Assembly: GCA_947039515.1 (NCBI GenBank)
Contig: CAMQYY010000001.1
Location: forward strand, 190,902-254,901
Source of the DNA: an uncultured Ureaplasma sp.
GTDB lineage: Bacteria > Bacillota_I > Bacilli_A > Mycoplasmatales > Mycoplasmoidaceae
Direction of reading: 5' to 3'
Length of the DNA: 64,000 nucleotides
Shown here: positions 1 to 12,513 of the stretch, in pieces
How the letters are laid out: each line of letters starts with the position of its first letter
How positions within the stretch are numbered: position 1 is the stretch's first letter
Made by a program: the position numbers and the translations under genes
The notes under the pieces: model-generated
What the model was told of the DNA's origin: nothing
Databases searched by the model: none
Seen by the model: the letters and a program-made list of their open reading frames with translations, nothing else

Positions 1-2
1 TA

Positions 3-632
3 TTAAAAGAAAGTGAACAAGATATCTTAGATAACCTAAAGATTTACTTTTCAAAAACTATTGATTCTTATCAATACCTTTATGATTCATCAACTAATGA
101 AACCACTGATGATGATATTTATGAAAAGATCAAATCAATGAATAAGAAATCTTTTAGAAGATCTGAAGATATTTTATTTGAATCTACTTGATTAATTCAA
201 AAACATCAACCTAAAACAAAACACTTAAGAATTTTTATTGCGATAATTTATTCTATTAAAGATCTTGAAAGAATAAATACTTATATTTATAAATATACTC
301 GATTTAGTATTAAAAAATCAAAGAGTTTTGAGGATGTAAAATTTAAAGATTTCTTTTTACAATTTTTAGAATTAACAATCAGAACAATGGATAGTATTTT
401 TAAAATTTTTGAAAAATTTGATTTTCCTGAAATGCTTGAAGAATCTGAAGAAATTTTTAAAAAATTCTTAGTGGAATATGATGCAATATTTTTTAATTTT
501 ATTGATTATATTAATGATAATAATGAAATAGATACTGTTGAAATTTCAAAGGCAGTTATTATTGCTAAAAATTTTGATAGAACAATTGACCATTGTATGA
601 ATATTATTGAATCTTTTTCATATATTGAATAA
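3..632 (+). CDS. phoU: PhoU-like phosphate regulatory protein, 5' end outside window
   Basis: The C-terminal 209 residues of a helical protein are visible; the start lies left of the window. PhoU proteins modulate the PstSCAB phosphate transporter and phosphate signalling. The call rests on the PhoU signature: W-L-I-Q-K-H-Q-P followed by L-R-I-F-I-A and then D-L-E-R-I, about residues 63-92 of the visible part, matching the family pattern I-x-K-x-Q-P ... D-L-E-R-I-x-D. A second, weaker copy near the end reads A-K-N-F-D-R-T-I-D-H, as expected for the two three-helix bundles of PhoU. One UGA tryptophan (188-190) lies in the signature. It converges on the potassium transporter gene with 8 bases between the stops. 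The pst genes, if present, would be to the left. Confidence 0.75.
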
Positions 633-640
633 ACAAATAT

Positions 641-2302
641 TTAACCTAATTTTACTTTCTCAGAAAGAATTTGAACATTAGGTTTTTTAATTTTTATATG
701 CTTTTCTTTTAAGAAAGCAGTTTGACTAATTGAATATTGTCCAATAGTCATTAAAATAATCATATATATTTGACTAAATTCACCAACTAAATATGGATTT
801 TCTGTTGAAAGACCGATATTACCAAAACTCGATGTAACCATAAATACAGATGTTGTTCAATCTTGATTATTAATTGTATGGATATCATATGATGTTAATA
901 TTATTGTTCCAAAACCAACTAATATAATACCTGAAAGAACAACAACAAAAGAATTTTGGATATTATTGATATCTATTGTTTTTCTAAATGCAGAGACTTC
1001 ATTACGACCCCTAAACTTAGAATAGATAGTAATTAGACAAATACTTAATGTTGTTGTTCTAATTCCTCCTGATGTTGATGAAGGAGAACCTCCAATAAAC
1101 ATTAAGATAATAAATATTCATTTTGTTGAAGAATTTATACTACTTGTTTCAAAAGTAGAAAATCCAGATGATCTTACACTCATTGATTGGAAAATAATAT
1201 TAATTGTTTTATCAAAATAATTATCAAAAGAAGTTGTATTATTTCATAATAGATTACTTCCTCCTCCAAAATTTGTTGTTTCTGAAATTAAGATTAGTGG
1301 TATTGAAAGAAGAGTTATAACAATATAACTTGACATTGATAATTTTGAAAAAAGAGAAATCTTATGATTTAAATTTTTTTCTATTACATATTTATTTCTT
1401 GATTCATTTTGATTAAGAGTTCTATAAACTTTTTTTCTTATTTTGAACTTCTTTAAAAAATCATAGACAATAGGAATACCTATTCCCCCAATAATGAATT
1501 GAACCATTGTCATTATTAAAAAAATTGTATGAATACCATTTCTATATGGTGCTAGTGATGAACTACTAATAATATTTAATCCAGCATTATTCATTGATGA
1601 AACTGAATGAAAAAATCCGGCAAAAAAAGAAGTATCAGCATTATTATATAAATAGATAAAATTTGAGTTTTCAACATAAAAGCCATCTATAAAACTTCCA
1701 TCATAAGCAGGAACCAATAGAAATCATAATGAATAAAATATTCCAAAAAATAATTCAATAACAAAGACCCAAATAGAGTATTTAATCAATATTTTAATAT
1801 TTTCATTGTCATCTTCATTATCATCTTTTTTGAATTGAGCTAAAAGAGAACTTTGAGGTTTTATTAATTGAGTAGCATACTTATAATTAAATAATCTAAA
1901 TAAAATAAAAATAAAAAATAGTACACCAAAACCTCCTAATTGAATAAAGAGCATAATAACTAATTTACCAAACATGGAGAAAATTGAATTAGTATCGCCA
2001 ATAATAAGTCCCGTTGTTGTAACTGTACTAAATGCCGTAAACATGGCATCTAAAAAATCATATTGAAAAGGTTTACCATCAATATTAAAATGATATGAAT
2101 TATTAAAATAATCAACATAACCATTTTCAAAAAAACTTTGAAAAGAAATAGGTAAATAAAGACATAACGTTAAAATGATAATTAATAAAGCAAAAATTCT
2201 AAACATTTTTCCACTTAATGTTTTACCAAAAATTAAATGTTTAAAATCAGTTTTTGAAAAATTTTGGAACTTGGTTTTAATACTGCTTATTTGATTTTTC
2301 AT
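641..2302 (-). CDS. ktrB: Potassium uptake channel subunit, KtrB/TrkH family
   Basis: A 553-residue polytopic membrane protein of the SKT superfamily that imports K+ with a cytosolic KtrA/TrkA partner, which is not in this window. All four pore-loop selectivity segments are visible in order: T-T-T-G-L, N-N-A-G-L, T-S-G-G-I and G-N-I-G-L, each placing the conserved glycine of the filter between hydrophobic helices. The N-terminal ~35 residues are basic and cytosolic. Three in-frame UGA codons split the gene under the standard code. The ATG at 2302 follows a strong ribosome binding site (AAAGGAGG). It lies downstream of dnaK, separated by a hairpin terminator, so it probably has its own promoter. 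Confidence 0.88.
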
Positions 2303-2340
2303 TAGTATTAAAACCTCCTTTAATCTTATTATTTTACAAC

Positions 2341-2376
2341 AAAAAAAGAATCAATTTAAAATTGATTCTTTTTTTT
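2341..2376. terminator. Rho-independent terminator downstream of dnaK
   Basis: An inverted repeat with arms AAAGAATCAATTT and AAATTGATTCTTT is flanked by A-run and T-run, so it can act in either direction. It follows the dnaK stop codon (2397 on the minus strand) by about 20 bases. Confidence 0.85.
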
Positions 2377-2396
2377 ATTTATTTTTCTAATTTAAA

Positions 2397-4142
<1,746 letters not shown>

Positions 4143-4202
4143 CTAATAACAAAAAATTATATTTAAAATATACCACTTTTTTTGTAAATAGGAAACTTTG
4201 AC

Positions 4203-4219
4203 TATAATAAATTATTATG
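4203..4219 (+). promoter_or_regulatory. uvrC promoter, predicted leaderless
   Basis: A perfect TATAAT -10 box at 4203-4208 lies 8 bases before the uvrC ATG at 4217, with TTGAC just upstream overlapping it. Transcription from this box should begin at or next to the start codon, leaving no room for a ribosome binding site. None is seen. Confidence 0.55.
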
Positions 4220-5995
4220 AATGTATTAGAAAAAATAAAATTAATTCCTGAAAAACCAGGATGTTACTTATGAAAAGACAAAAATCAAAACATTTTATAC
4301 ATAGGAAAATCTAAAAATCTTTTAAAAAGAACGAAACAATATTTTGATAAATCACATAATGGAAGAATAACAAAACTAGTAAGAAATATTGCTGATGTTG
4401 ATTATTTTGTTGTTAAGAATGAAAATGAAGCTTTAATATTAGAGAACAATTTAATTAATAAACATAAACCAAAATATAATATTCTCTTAAAGGATAGTTC
4501 TAATTATCCTTATATAATGATTAGTAATGAAACTCATCCTAGAATAAAATACACTCATAGATATATAAAAAATAGTGGAACTTATTATGGTCCCTTTGCA
4601 ACAAGAGATAATAACATTTATGAAATTTATAAATTTCTAGAAAGAATTATTCCATTTAGAAAATGTAATCCTATACCAAAAAAAACTTGCATTTATTATG
4701 ATATGAATCGATGCCTTGGTCCTTGCATTAACAAAATAGAAAAAAAAGATTATGATATTTTAAAAAATAATGTTCATGATATTTTTAATAAAAAAGCAGT
4801 TAATATTATTAATGATCTAAGAAGTAAAGAATTGAATGCATCAAATAATGAAGATTTTCTTGATGCTAAAAAATATTTAGACCTTCAAACCGGTTTGAAA
4901 TCAATTATTGATAATCAAAATGTTCAATTTAATAATGAGGATGATATTGATATTATTTCTTTCTTAGTTGATGATGATACTATTTCCATTTATATATTCA
5001 ATTTTATTAATGGGTTTCTAATTAATAAACATAATTATATTTCTAAAATATATTCTGAAATTAATGAAGCATTAATAAGTTATCTAATGCAATACTATTC
5101 AGCTAATAAAGTTCCTAAAAAGATTTATATTAATATTGATTCTGATGAATTAGATAATTTATCAGAAGTATTAAATACAAAAATAATAGCTGCTAAAAAG
5201 GGGAAGTATTTTGATTTAATAAATCAAGGCTTAATAAATGCTAAGGATGATTTAAAAGTTAATAAAACAAAGTATTTAGTAGAATATGATAAAACAATTA
5301 AAGCAATTGATGATTTAGCTCAACTTCTTAATATTGATTCAGCTAATAGAATTGAAGCATTTGATAACTCAAATCTATTTTTATCAACTCCTGTTAGTGC
5401 AGTTATTGTTTGTGAAAATGGCAAATTCAATAAATCAAAATATCGAAAATTTAATTTAACAAGTGAAGAAAATAAATCTGATTACCAATATATGTATGAA
5501 GTTATTAAAAGAAGATATTCAAGACAAATTAAAAATAATCAATTATTACCTGAACTTATTATTGTTGATGGTGGAAAGATTCAAGTAAGTGCTGCTAATC
5601 TAGCTTTAAGTGAACTTAATCTAACTTCTCAAATAACAGTTATTGGATTAAAGAAAAATAATAAACATAAAACTCATTCAATTATTGATGCTAATTTTAA
5701 TGAAATTGAACTTGATAATAAAACAAATGTTTATTGATTATTAAGTAATATTCAAGAAGAGATTCATCGTTTTGTAATTAACTTCTTTAGAACTAAGAGA
5801 AATAAATCTTTATTTGTTGATTTATTAGATGGTATTAAGGGAATTGGAACAGTTACTAAAAATAAAATATTAACTATCTATCCTAATATTTTAGAAATAG
5901 ATAATGTTGATATTAAAGTACTATGCCAAATAATGCCAGAGAAGATTGCTATTCAATTAAAAGAAGTTGTTAAAAATCAGATTGAAAATAAATAA
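4217..5995 (+). CDS. uvrC: Excinuclease ABC subunit C
   Basis: The nucleotide excision repair endonuclease that cuts on both sides of a lesion after UvrAB loading. Length 592 residues, normal for the family. The N-terminal GIY-YIG nuclease domain shows G-C-Y-L-W and L-Y-I-G-K-S-K-N-L (residues ~15-33), followed by the C-x4-C-x3-D region typical of UvrC (K-T-C-I-Y-Y-D-M-N-R-C-L-G-P-C). The UvrC/RNase H-like C-terminal half contains R-I-E-A-F-D-N-S-N and I-V-D-G-G-K-I-Q, with catalytic acidic residues, and a final HhH segment G-I-G-T-V-T. The ATG was chosen because the GIY motif starts 14 residues later and a -10 box ends 8 bases upstream. Confidence 0.96.
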
Positions 5996-6024
5996 AAAAC
6001 CTTAGTTGCTTCTAAGGTTTTTTT
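5994..6024. terminator. Bidirectional terminator between uvrC and the MFS gene
   Basis: The stem CCTTAG/CTAAGG with a 6-base loop is flanked by A6 and T7, so it serves the convergent uvrC (+) and MFS transporter (-) transcripts. Confidence 0.85.
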
Positions 6025-6028
6025 ATTT

Positions 6029-7711
6029 TTATAGATTGTAGTTTGATTTGAATAACTTGAGTTTATATAGATTTTCTAGTGATTTATTCATCTGGAATAT
6101 TTTTATTTTTCAATTCATTCTATTAGATTCATCATAAGTTAGTTTTCTTTTTTCTTCAGATACTATAGAAGTTTTTTTAAAATTTTGATGATTTAATTTT
6201 TTTTCTTCATCTATTCTTATTTCTTCATAATTTAATTCTTGAATATCTATATTTTCTTGGTCTTCAAATTCATTTACAAGAACTTCTTTTTGATTTATTT
6301 TTTTAATTCTTTTAAATAAAATTCAAGAAAATAATGCAGCTAATAATAAGTTTGCTGCTCCTCAACCAAATAAAATATGGAATGCTGTTGGAGTGTAATA
6401 TATTCCTGTTGGATCTAAGAATGGGTCCATTATTAAACTTAAAAATGGTCTCATTCAAATATCACAAGAGAAACCAATGATAGAAATAAATCCAACACTC
6501 ATACCAGCTATTTTATTATTTATTTTACCTTCAGTCATAGTCGATCAAAATACACCTCTTGCACCACCAATGATTAACATCACTATTGCAATCAATATAA
6601 ATAAAAATATATATGTTGTACTTGAAACTGGAATTGCACAAATAACTATTGCAATAATACCAGCAATAATTCCTAGTGGAATTAATAGTTTAGCAGCTGA
6701 TTTAGTTTTTTTAGTTGCTAATCAACCAGCTAATAGAGCACCAAAAAATGGTGTAACATAATTAGTAACAATACTTAAGTAACTAGCTGTACTTTGATCA
6801 ACTCCTGCACTTCCAAGAAAATATCCTGTATATCCAACAAATGTATTATATGAATTCATTCAAAAGAATATCACAATTGCTATCATTCATATTTCACGAC
6901 GTTTTACAACATCTAACAATTGACTTTTATTTTCATTAATAAAGATTGTTCTTCTTTTTTTAGAGAGAACTTTATATTGATCTTTAGTAACTATTGAAAC
7001 AACTCCTACATTATCTTTAAAATTAAATAATCCGTCAGAACGTTTTTTCTTTATTTTCTTAATTGGATCTTTTGGTAGAAAGAAGAATGATAATAAACCA
7101 ACTGCAACATAGACTATTGCATAGAATAATAGAACTCAGAAAATGTTAGCTCCACCAATTGAACCCAATCCAACAATACCAAGTAAACCAGTAGAAGTGA
7201 ATAAAGCCACAACTCCAATTACATTTCTCATAGAATCACAAGTTGAATATAATCTAGCTTGTTCTTCAGCAGGACCAAGCAATTTAATACCTTTTACAAA
7301 AGCTGATCAAAATGTTAGAACTGTTGTTACTGAAAATATTAAATGGATAATTACTAATGACCCATAATTTATAAGATCAACATCAGTAAATAATATTGCA
7401 TATCAAACCGAAGCTATTCCAGTTCCTATTAATGATATTGAGAATAAAGAACGGGTGGAGAATCTATCTGCTATCCATCCTCCTGGAATATAAAATAGTA
7501 CATTTAATACACCATATATTGTAATTAATGTTTGTAGTTGTATTGCACTGATACCAGAAGCAATACCAATTTGAGTAGCATAAGTATTCAAAATATATGG
7601 AACTATATAAATAGTACCAGCACCCATAGCAATAATTATAAGAGCAATATATTTTCTAAATTTAGAAATTGAATTTGGACTTAATGTATTTAATTCTTGT
7701 GTAGATGTCAT
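6029..7711 (-). CDS. MFS transporter, last gene of the acyl-carnitine/butyrate-kinase operon
   Basis: A 560-residue membrane permease with about 12 hydrophobic helices. The loop between helices 2 and 3 has G-G-W-I-A-D-R-F-S-T-R, the classic MFS loop motif G-x3-D-R. A long basic/acidic cytosolic tail of ~75 residues closes the protein, which is unusual. The start overlaps the butyrate kinase stop as TAATG, so translation is coupled. Substrate is not readable from sequence. Placement after carnitine acyltransferase, phosphate butyryltransferase and butyrate kinase suggests uptake of a carnitine ester or export of carnitine or short-chain acid, which is inference. Many UGA tryptophans are present. 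Confidence 0.82.
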
Positions 7712-8769
7712 TACTTAATCTCTTTTACTTCTATTTCGTTTTTAAAAGCTTTATAAGCTCCTAGTGCTAGTGATTCTAATTCTAGTTCACCAGGATAAAC
7801 ATATATTGGTGCTAGAAATTTAACATATTCAATTATTTTTTGAATAATAACATCCGAATTAGCAATTCCACCAGTTATAAGAATAGCATCTATATCACCT
7901 TTTAAAGAAACTGATCTTTTACCAATTTCCATAGATATTTGATAAATTAGTGCATCAATAGTTTCTTGAACTTTTTTATCTTCTTTACCCATCTCAAGTG
8001 CTTTTATACAATCATTTGTTCCCAAATATGAAAATAATCCACCATTACCTTGAATAAATTTTTTCATTTCTTCATGTGTTTTACCACTAGTAAAACACAT
8101 ATCAATAATACTTCTAACTGGTAAACCACCAGTTCTTTGTGGTGTGAATGGTCCTTCATCTAACGCATCATTTACATCTATTACTAAACCTTTTTCATGA
8201 GCACCAACACTAATACCACCACCTAAGTGAGCAACTATATAATTAGATTCTTCATAAGCTTTATTCATTTTTTCTGAGTGGTGTCTTGCAATAGCTTTTT
8301 GATTCAATGCATGGAATCTACCACTTCTTGGAATTTCTTTATGTCCTGAATAGAAAGCTAATGGCATTAATTCACATGTAAATGGCGAATCTGTAAAGTA
8401 AGCTTTTTTATTATTATCATCTGCAAAACTTTTAGCAATTGGTGAAGCTAAATTACAAGGATGTTGTAATTTGCTGTTTTTTTGGTTTTCACAAGTTTTT
8501 TCATTAACTAAATAAGTACCACCTGGTATTGGAATACTTACTCCACCTCTAGAAGCAAATACATCAAAATTTTCAATTTTAAAATTTTGTGTTTTTAAAT
8601 GTTTTAAAATTTCTCTTTTTCTAAACTTTATTTGTTCATCAAAACCAATTATATTATTTAATTCATCTTCATCATGATGGATATTAATATCTCAAATTTT
8701 TTCTTTATCATTAAATACACCAATTTTTGTTGATGTTGAACCTGGATTAATAGCAAGTATTTTTATCAT
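7711..8769 (-). CDS. buk: Butyrate kinase
   Basis: ASKHA-fold kinase converting butyryl-phosphate (or a related branched or short acyl phosphate) plus ADP to the acid and ATP. It is 352 residues long, the normal length of Buk rather than AckA (~400). The N-terminus reads I-L-A-I-N-P-G-S-T-S-T-K, the Buk form of the phosphate loop. The middle has A-H-L-G-G-G-I-S-V-G-A and G-P-F-T-P-Q-R-T-G-G-L-P, diagnostic of butyrate kinases, and I-L-I-T-G-G-I-A near the C-terminus. Start ATG 8769 sits 4 bases after the ptb stop with GGAGTAA as ribosome binding site. Confidence 0.93.
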
Positions 8770-8773
8770 ATAA

Positions 8774-9697
8774 TTACTCCTTAAAATTAGCCATTGAACA
8801 TGCTAAACAAATTGAAGATATTTGATCTCTCTCATCACTTGAACGAGAAGTCAATACAATTGGAATTTTTGCACCAATAATAACACCAGCAAAAGCTCAA
8901 TTACAAAGGTAATATAAACCTTTAGAAAATATGTTACCAGATTCAATATCTGGAACTAATAAGATATCAGCTTTCCCAGCAACTGGATCATCTATCCCTT
9001 TTACTTTAGCGCTATGTTCATTTATCGCATTATCTAATTGTAATGGACCACTAACTATACAATTTTTAATAATTCCATCTTGATTCATTTTTTGTAAAGC
9101 AGCAGCATCTAAAGTTGCAGGCATTTTATCATATACTTTTTCTTTAGCAGTTAAACAAGCAACCTTTGGTTCTTTAATACCAAGAGCATGAGCTAGTAAT
9201 ACCGAATTTTCAATAATTTCTTTTTTTTGTTCTAATGTTGGTGCAATATTCATTCCAGCATCTGTAATAATATAATATTTATCAAAATCATCATTAAAAG
9301 AAACAATAGCATGACTGAATAATTTACCAGTTCTCAAACCATAGTCTTTTACTAATAAAGTTTTTAATAATAATGAAGTATCAATTAATCCTTTCATTAA
9401 CATTTGTGCTTTATCATCTCTTAAAAGTTCCATTGTTATTCTAGCAGCATCAGCATCATCTTTAGCATCAAAGAAATTTTCACTAGTTAGTTCAAAATCA
9501 GCTTCTTTAGCTGATTTTTCTGCTAATTTTTTTTCTCCAACAAATAAGGCTTTAATTAATTCTAATTTAATTGCTTTTTTTATAGCTACAATACTATCAG
9601 CTTCATAAGGACAAGTTATAACTAATGTTGGTACTTTTCCTTTTTTAGTTTCTAGTGCTTTGTCAATAAAATAATCTAGTGTTATGTTTTTTTTCAT
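8774..9697 (-). CDS. ptb: Phosphate butyryltransferase
   Basis: Transfers an acyl group from butyryl-CoA to phosphate, releasing CoA. 307 residues, typical of Ptb. Family hallmarks include L-M-K-G-L-I-D-T-S, F-S-H-A-I-V, I-T-D-A-G-M-N-I-A-P and V-S-G-P-L-Q-L-D-N-A, followed by A-D-I-L-L-V-P-D-I-E-S-G-N, all in the order seen in Ptb/Pta. It is located 16 bases after the carnitine acyltransferase stop and 4 bases before buk. Together Ptb and Buk make ATP from an acyl-CoA. Confidence 0.93.
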
Positions 9698-9713
9698 ATA
9701 ATTCTCTTTTTTA

Positions 9714-11456
9714 TTATTTATAAATTTCTATTAAATCATTAAGTGCTTGTTTGCAGTTATTAACGAATTTTTCTTGATAATCTTTATCTTTATCTCAAGC
9801 TGATATAGTAGCTATAAAGCCATCATTTGAACCAGCATAGAATATACCAATACCATCAGCATGAACCGGATCAAAGTATGCTAATTTTATACCTGGGTGT
9901 GCAATACTTGATGTTGATATAGGGTTTGCAGATATATCTTTTCAAGCCACTGTATCGAATAATTTTGGTTTTTCACCTAATGATTCTTTGTTTTCTTCAT
10001 AAGCTAAAGTTAAACCTAACATATGTCTATTAATACCGTGACCCATTTTACAATCTTTTGTTCTTTGATAATGAACATCATAAATAGCTTTTAATTGTTC
10101 TTTAGCTTTTGCTTTATCTGTTACTTTTCCTTCACATAAATCAATTACAAATTGTTTTGATTCTAATGATATTGGTCTAACACATTCAGTTCTTCCTCTA
10201 AAGAAGTTTCTAAGATCAACTGCAATATAAGTATTTCTTAATGTTTTATTAGTTCTGTATTGTGCGATTTGATAACCTAATTGAAAAAAAGCATCAGGAC
10301 TTAATATCCCTAATTCTCTCATCTCATTTGTTTTAATATTATCCATTCATATTTTTTTAATGTTTACATTAGCTAAATATTTAATAAAGTTTTCTTTTAT
10401 TGTTTTTAATTCTGATTCAATATCAGCAGATATTTCAAAATTAATTTTTTCATAATTATTAGATGATTCACTATTAGCAAATTCAATATCTTCATTATAG
10501 AATTTATATAATTCATTGAATATCGTTATTTCAGTACCGCCATCAACAAATGAATGATCAGAAATAAAACCTATTTTATTATTTTTATTAAAAACAAGTG
10601 ATGTCGATTTACCATGTCATCTATTGAAATTTTTAGCAGATAAAACATTTTTCATAATTAGAATAGAATCTTCTATTTCTTCATCATCATAACTAAACAT
10701 CATAATTGCTTCTCTAATTGTTTTATATGCTTCTTTATTCTTATTATTTTTTAATAAATCATCAAATATTTTTTTAGAATGATCTCTTGAAGTATCAGCA
10801 GATATTAAGTTTGCATTATATTCAATACTATCTTTTTCTTCGTTAATAATTGTTTCAATACTTTTTTTAATATCAGAAATAGATATCATTTTTTTATTTT
10901 TGATAACAGGAATTTTATAGTGAACATTATTCTTTAATAAAATAATATGTTCTACAATATTTTCTTCTATGTAGTAATCATCAAAAAGAATATTAGGTTC
11001 TCTTATACTAGTAAAGAATCCTTTTATTTGATCCATTGACATTTTTACTTTTCCAAATGGATAATCTGGAATACCATTTATTTTATAATTTAAATAAACT
11101 TCAGATAATTTATAAGCTATTATAGCCATATTTTCTATAACATTATATTTAGTAATATTAGGGTGATAAAATTCCATTGGTGCATTACATTCTGGAGTAA
11201 CTGGACCTCTTGATGATAAATATATATATTTCATTCATCAATCAGATAATCAACTATTATTTTTATCTTCTGAACGCTTTAATAAAATGTCTTGGATTTT
11301 TTTAGAATTTGGATCATTAATAAATTCTTTAACTTCATTTTTTGCTATTGCAAAATCTTTATCACTAATGATAGGTTCTACTCATTCTAAAAATTTAGAT
11401 AATGTTTCTTCTAAGTTAGGAACTGGTAAATTAGGAATTTCAAAAATATTTTTCAT
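9714..11456 (-). CDS. Carnitine O-acyltransferase family protein
   Basis: Choline/carnitine acyltransferase fold, 580 residues, near the family norm of ~600. The enzyme exchanges an acyl group between carnitine and CoA. The catalytic histidine is H301 in the segment I-S-D-H-S-F-V-D-G (family pattern H-x2-x-D-G). The C-terminal half has S-P-D-A-F-F-Q-L, then T-Y-I-A-V-D-L-R-x2-F-x2-G-R-T-E around 409-424 (family T-Y-E-x2-x-x-R-x-F-x2-G-R-T-E), and G-H-G-I-N-R-H-M-L-G-L. The N-terminus has Y-L-S-S-R-G-P-V. It is first in a four-gene operon with ptb, buk and an MFS transporter. Acyl chain preference cannot be read. A -10 box (TATAAT, 11469-11474 complement) and AGAGG site precede the ATG. Confidence 0.9.
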
Positions 11457-11696
11457 TTAGACCTCTTTTATTATATTTTAAAACAAAAAAAGAGTAATTA
11501 TTACATAACTAATTATTTTTATATATCATTGATATTTTAATATTTAATAAATTAGAGTTATAGATGATATCTATACCATTATTAGAAAGTAATTTTATTT
11601 ATATATAAAAATTATAAATAGGTTAAATAAATATATTTTTATCTAATTTACTTATAAAATTAAAGAGTAAAATAATAATTTAATTTTACAAATAAT
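11457..11696. other. Divergent intergenic region, operon promoter and tRNA-like promoter
   Basis: 240 bases with no reading frame of note. On the minus strand TATAAT at 11469-11474 sits just upstream of the acyltransferase ribosome binding site. On the plus strand TATAAA at 11653-11658 could serve the tRNA-like gene at 11697. The centre holds a short palindromic segment ATAGATGATATCTAT around 11562. Confidence 0.5.
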
Positions 11697-11770
11697 GGTG
11701 CGGTAGCCAAGTCTATAAAGGCAATAAATTTATTTTATGATCATTAGTGAAAATCTAATCTGCACCTCCA
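11697..11770 (+). tRNA. Degenerate tRNA-Cys-like gene, anticodon position UUA
   Basis: A 74-base cloverleaf closely parallels the tRNA-Cys at 11875 but is heavily altered. The acceptor stem GGTGCGG/CTGCACC pairs (one G-T), with encoded TCCA end. The T stem ATTAG/CTAAT pairs perfectly. The anticodon stem AATAA/TTATG pairs four of five, and the loop ATTTATT puts TTA at positions 34-36. The D loop lacks the G18G19 pair and the T loop is TGAAAAT instead of TTCGAAT, so normal elbow contacts are lost. Several stem positions differ from tRNA-Cys on both sides so that pairing is kept. A strong terminator follows. It may be a non-decoding tRNA-like RNA or a late-stage pseudogene. Confidence 0.6.
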
Positions 11771-11791
11771 TTTTTTAAAAAAATAATATAA

Positions 11792-11838
11792 AAATTAGTG
11801 TTTAAATCTTTTTAAAATTTAAACACTAATTTTTTTTG
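11792..11838 (+). terminator. Strong terminator after the tRNA-like gene
   Basis: A long stem (arms AAATTAGTGTTTAAAT and ATTTAAACACTAATTT) followed by T8 on the plus strand. It isolates the tRNA-like gene from tRNA-Cys. Confidence 0.9.
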
Positions 11839-11874
11839 TATATTATTAATAGTATAAAAATAATATTAATATGT

Positions 11875-11948
11875 GGCGCCATAGCCAAGTGGTAAGGCCG
11901 TAGACTGCAACTCTGCTATCATCAGTTCGAATCTGATTGGCGCCTCCA
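11875..11948 (+). tRNA. tRNA-Cys (GCA)
   Basis: Cloverleaf with 7-bp acceptor GGCGCCA/TGGCGCC, D stem GCC/GGC, anticodon loop CTGCAAC, T loop TTCGAAT and encoded CCA. TATAAA at 11853-11858 may be its -10 box. Confidence 0.97.
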
Positions 11949-11954
11949 TATTTT

Positions 11955-12031
11955 GTATCCTTAGCTCAATTGGATAGAGCATCTGACTACGGATCAGAAG
12001 GTTGGGGGTTCGACTCCTCTAGGGTACGCCA
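11955..12031 (+). tRNA. tRNA-Arg (ACG)
   Basis: Acceptor GTATCCT/AGGGTAC, anticodon loop CTACGGA, T loop TTCGACT, CCA encoded. Six bases after tRNA-Cys, so co-transcribed. ACG is expected to be edited to ICG to read CGN. Confidence 0.96.
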
Positions 12032-12216
12032 ATTTTTATCCAATCTTTTTTTTATTTTTTAAAAGGAAATATAAGAAAAGATTTTTTTTATAAAAAGACT
12101 ATTTTTTTAGAAAAATAGACGAAATAAATTCGATAAAAAATTAGATATTATTTCAAAATAATATATAATTATTATGTTATAAAAATTGATTATCTAAAAG
12201 CATTTTTATAATTAAA

Positions 12217-12293
12217 CGGGAAGTAGCACAGCTTGGTAGTGCACCTGGTTTGGGACCAGGGGGTCGCAGGTTCGAATCCTGTCTTCCCGACCA
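12217..12293 (+). tRNA. tRNA-Pro (TGG)
   Basis: Acceptor CGGGAAG/CTTCCCG, anticodon loop TTTGGGA, T loop TTCGAAT, CCA encoded. First gene of the seven-tRNA cluster. The 185 bases before it are AT-rich with two weak hairpins (12099-12118, 12146-12163) and no gene. Confidence 0.97.
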
Positions 12294-12296
12294 TTT

Positions 12297-12373
12297 GGCT
12301 AGATAGCTCAGTTGGTTAGAGCGATCGGTTCATACCCGGTAGGTCCAGAGTTCGACTCTCTGTCTAGCCACCA
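12297..12373 (+). tRNA. tRNA-Met elongator (CAT)
   Basis: Acceptor GGCTAGA/TCTAGCC, anticodon loop TTCATAC. This loop and flanking CGG/CCG pairs match the Firmicutes elongator tRNA-Met rather than the tRNA-Ile2 or initiator forms. CCA encoded. Confidence 0.9.
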
Positions 12374-12378
12374 ATAAG

Positions 12379-12456
12379 GCTTCTGTAGCTCAATTTGGTT
12401 AGAGCCCCCGACTCATAATCGGTCGGTTACAGGTTCGAGTCCTGTCAGAAGCACCA
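12379..12456 (+). tRNA. tRNA-Ile2 (CAT, lysidine type)
   Basis: Acceptor GCTTCTG/CAGAAGC with full G1-C72 pairing, anticodon loop CTCATAA, T-arm ACAGG/CCTGT. Position between tRNA-Met and tRNA-Ser in the cluster, and similarity of loop and variable region to Firmicutes tRNA-Ile2, indicate that C34 is converted to lysidine by TilS so that it reads AUA. CCA encoded. Confidence 0.8.
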
Positions 12457-12494
12457 ATTTGCTTTACAAAAATATAAATTTTTTTATGTTATGT

Positions 12495-12500
12495 TATAAT
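12495..12500 (+). promoter_or_regulatory. -10 box (TATAAT) before tRNA-Ser
   Basis: Perfect TATAAT ending 13 bases before tRNA-Ser at 12514, indicating an internal promoter of the tRNA cluster. No good -35 box is seen at the usual spacing. Confidence 0.5.
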
Positions 12501-12513
12501 TTATTTGAATGCT

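Noticed and set aside
642-687. Hairpin AACCTAA ... TTAGGTT as terminator for phoU
   Set aside because: Long loop and position inside the ktrB coding end; not strong enough to call.
6477-7367. Plus-strand frames of 94 and 74 codons
   Set aside because: They lie opposite the MFS transporter, which has a continuous 560-codon frame with UGA as Trp and clear family motifs.
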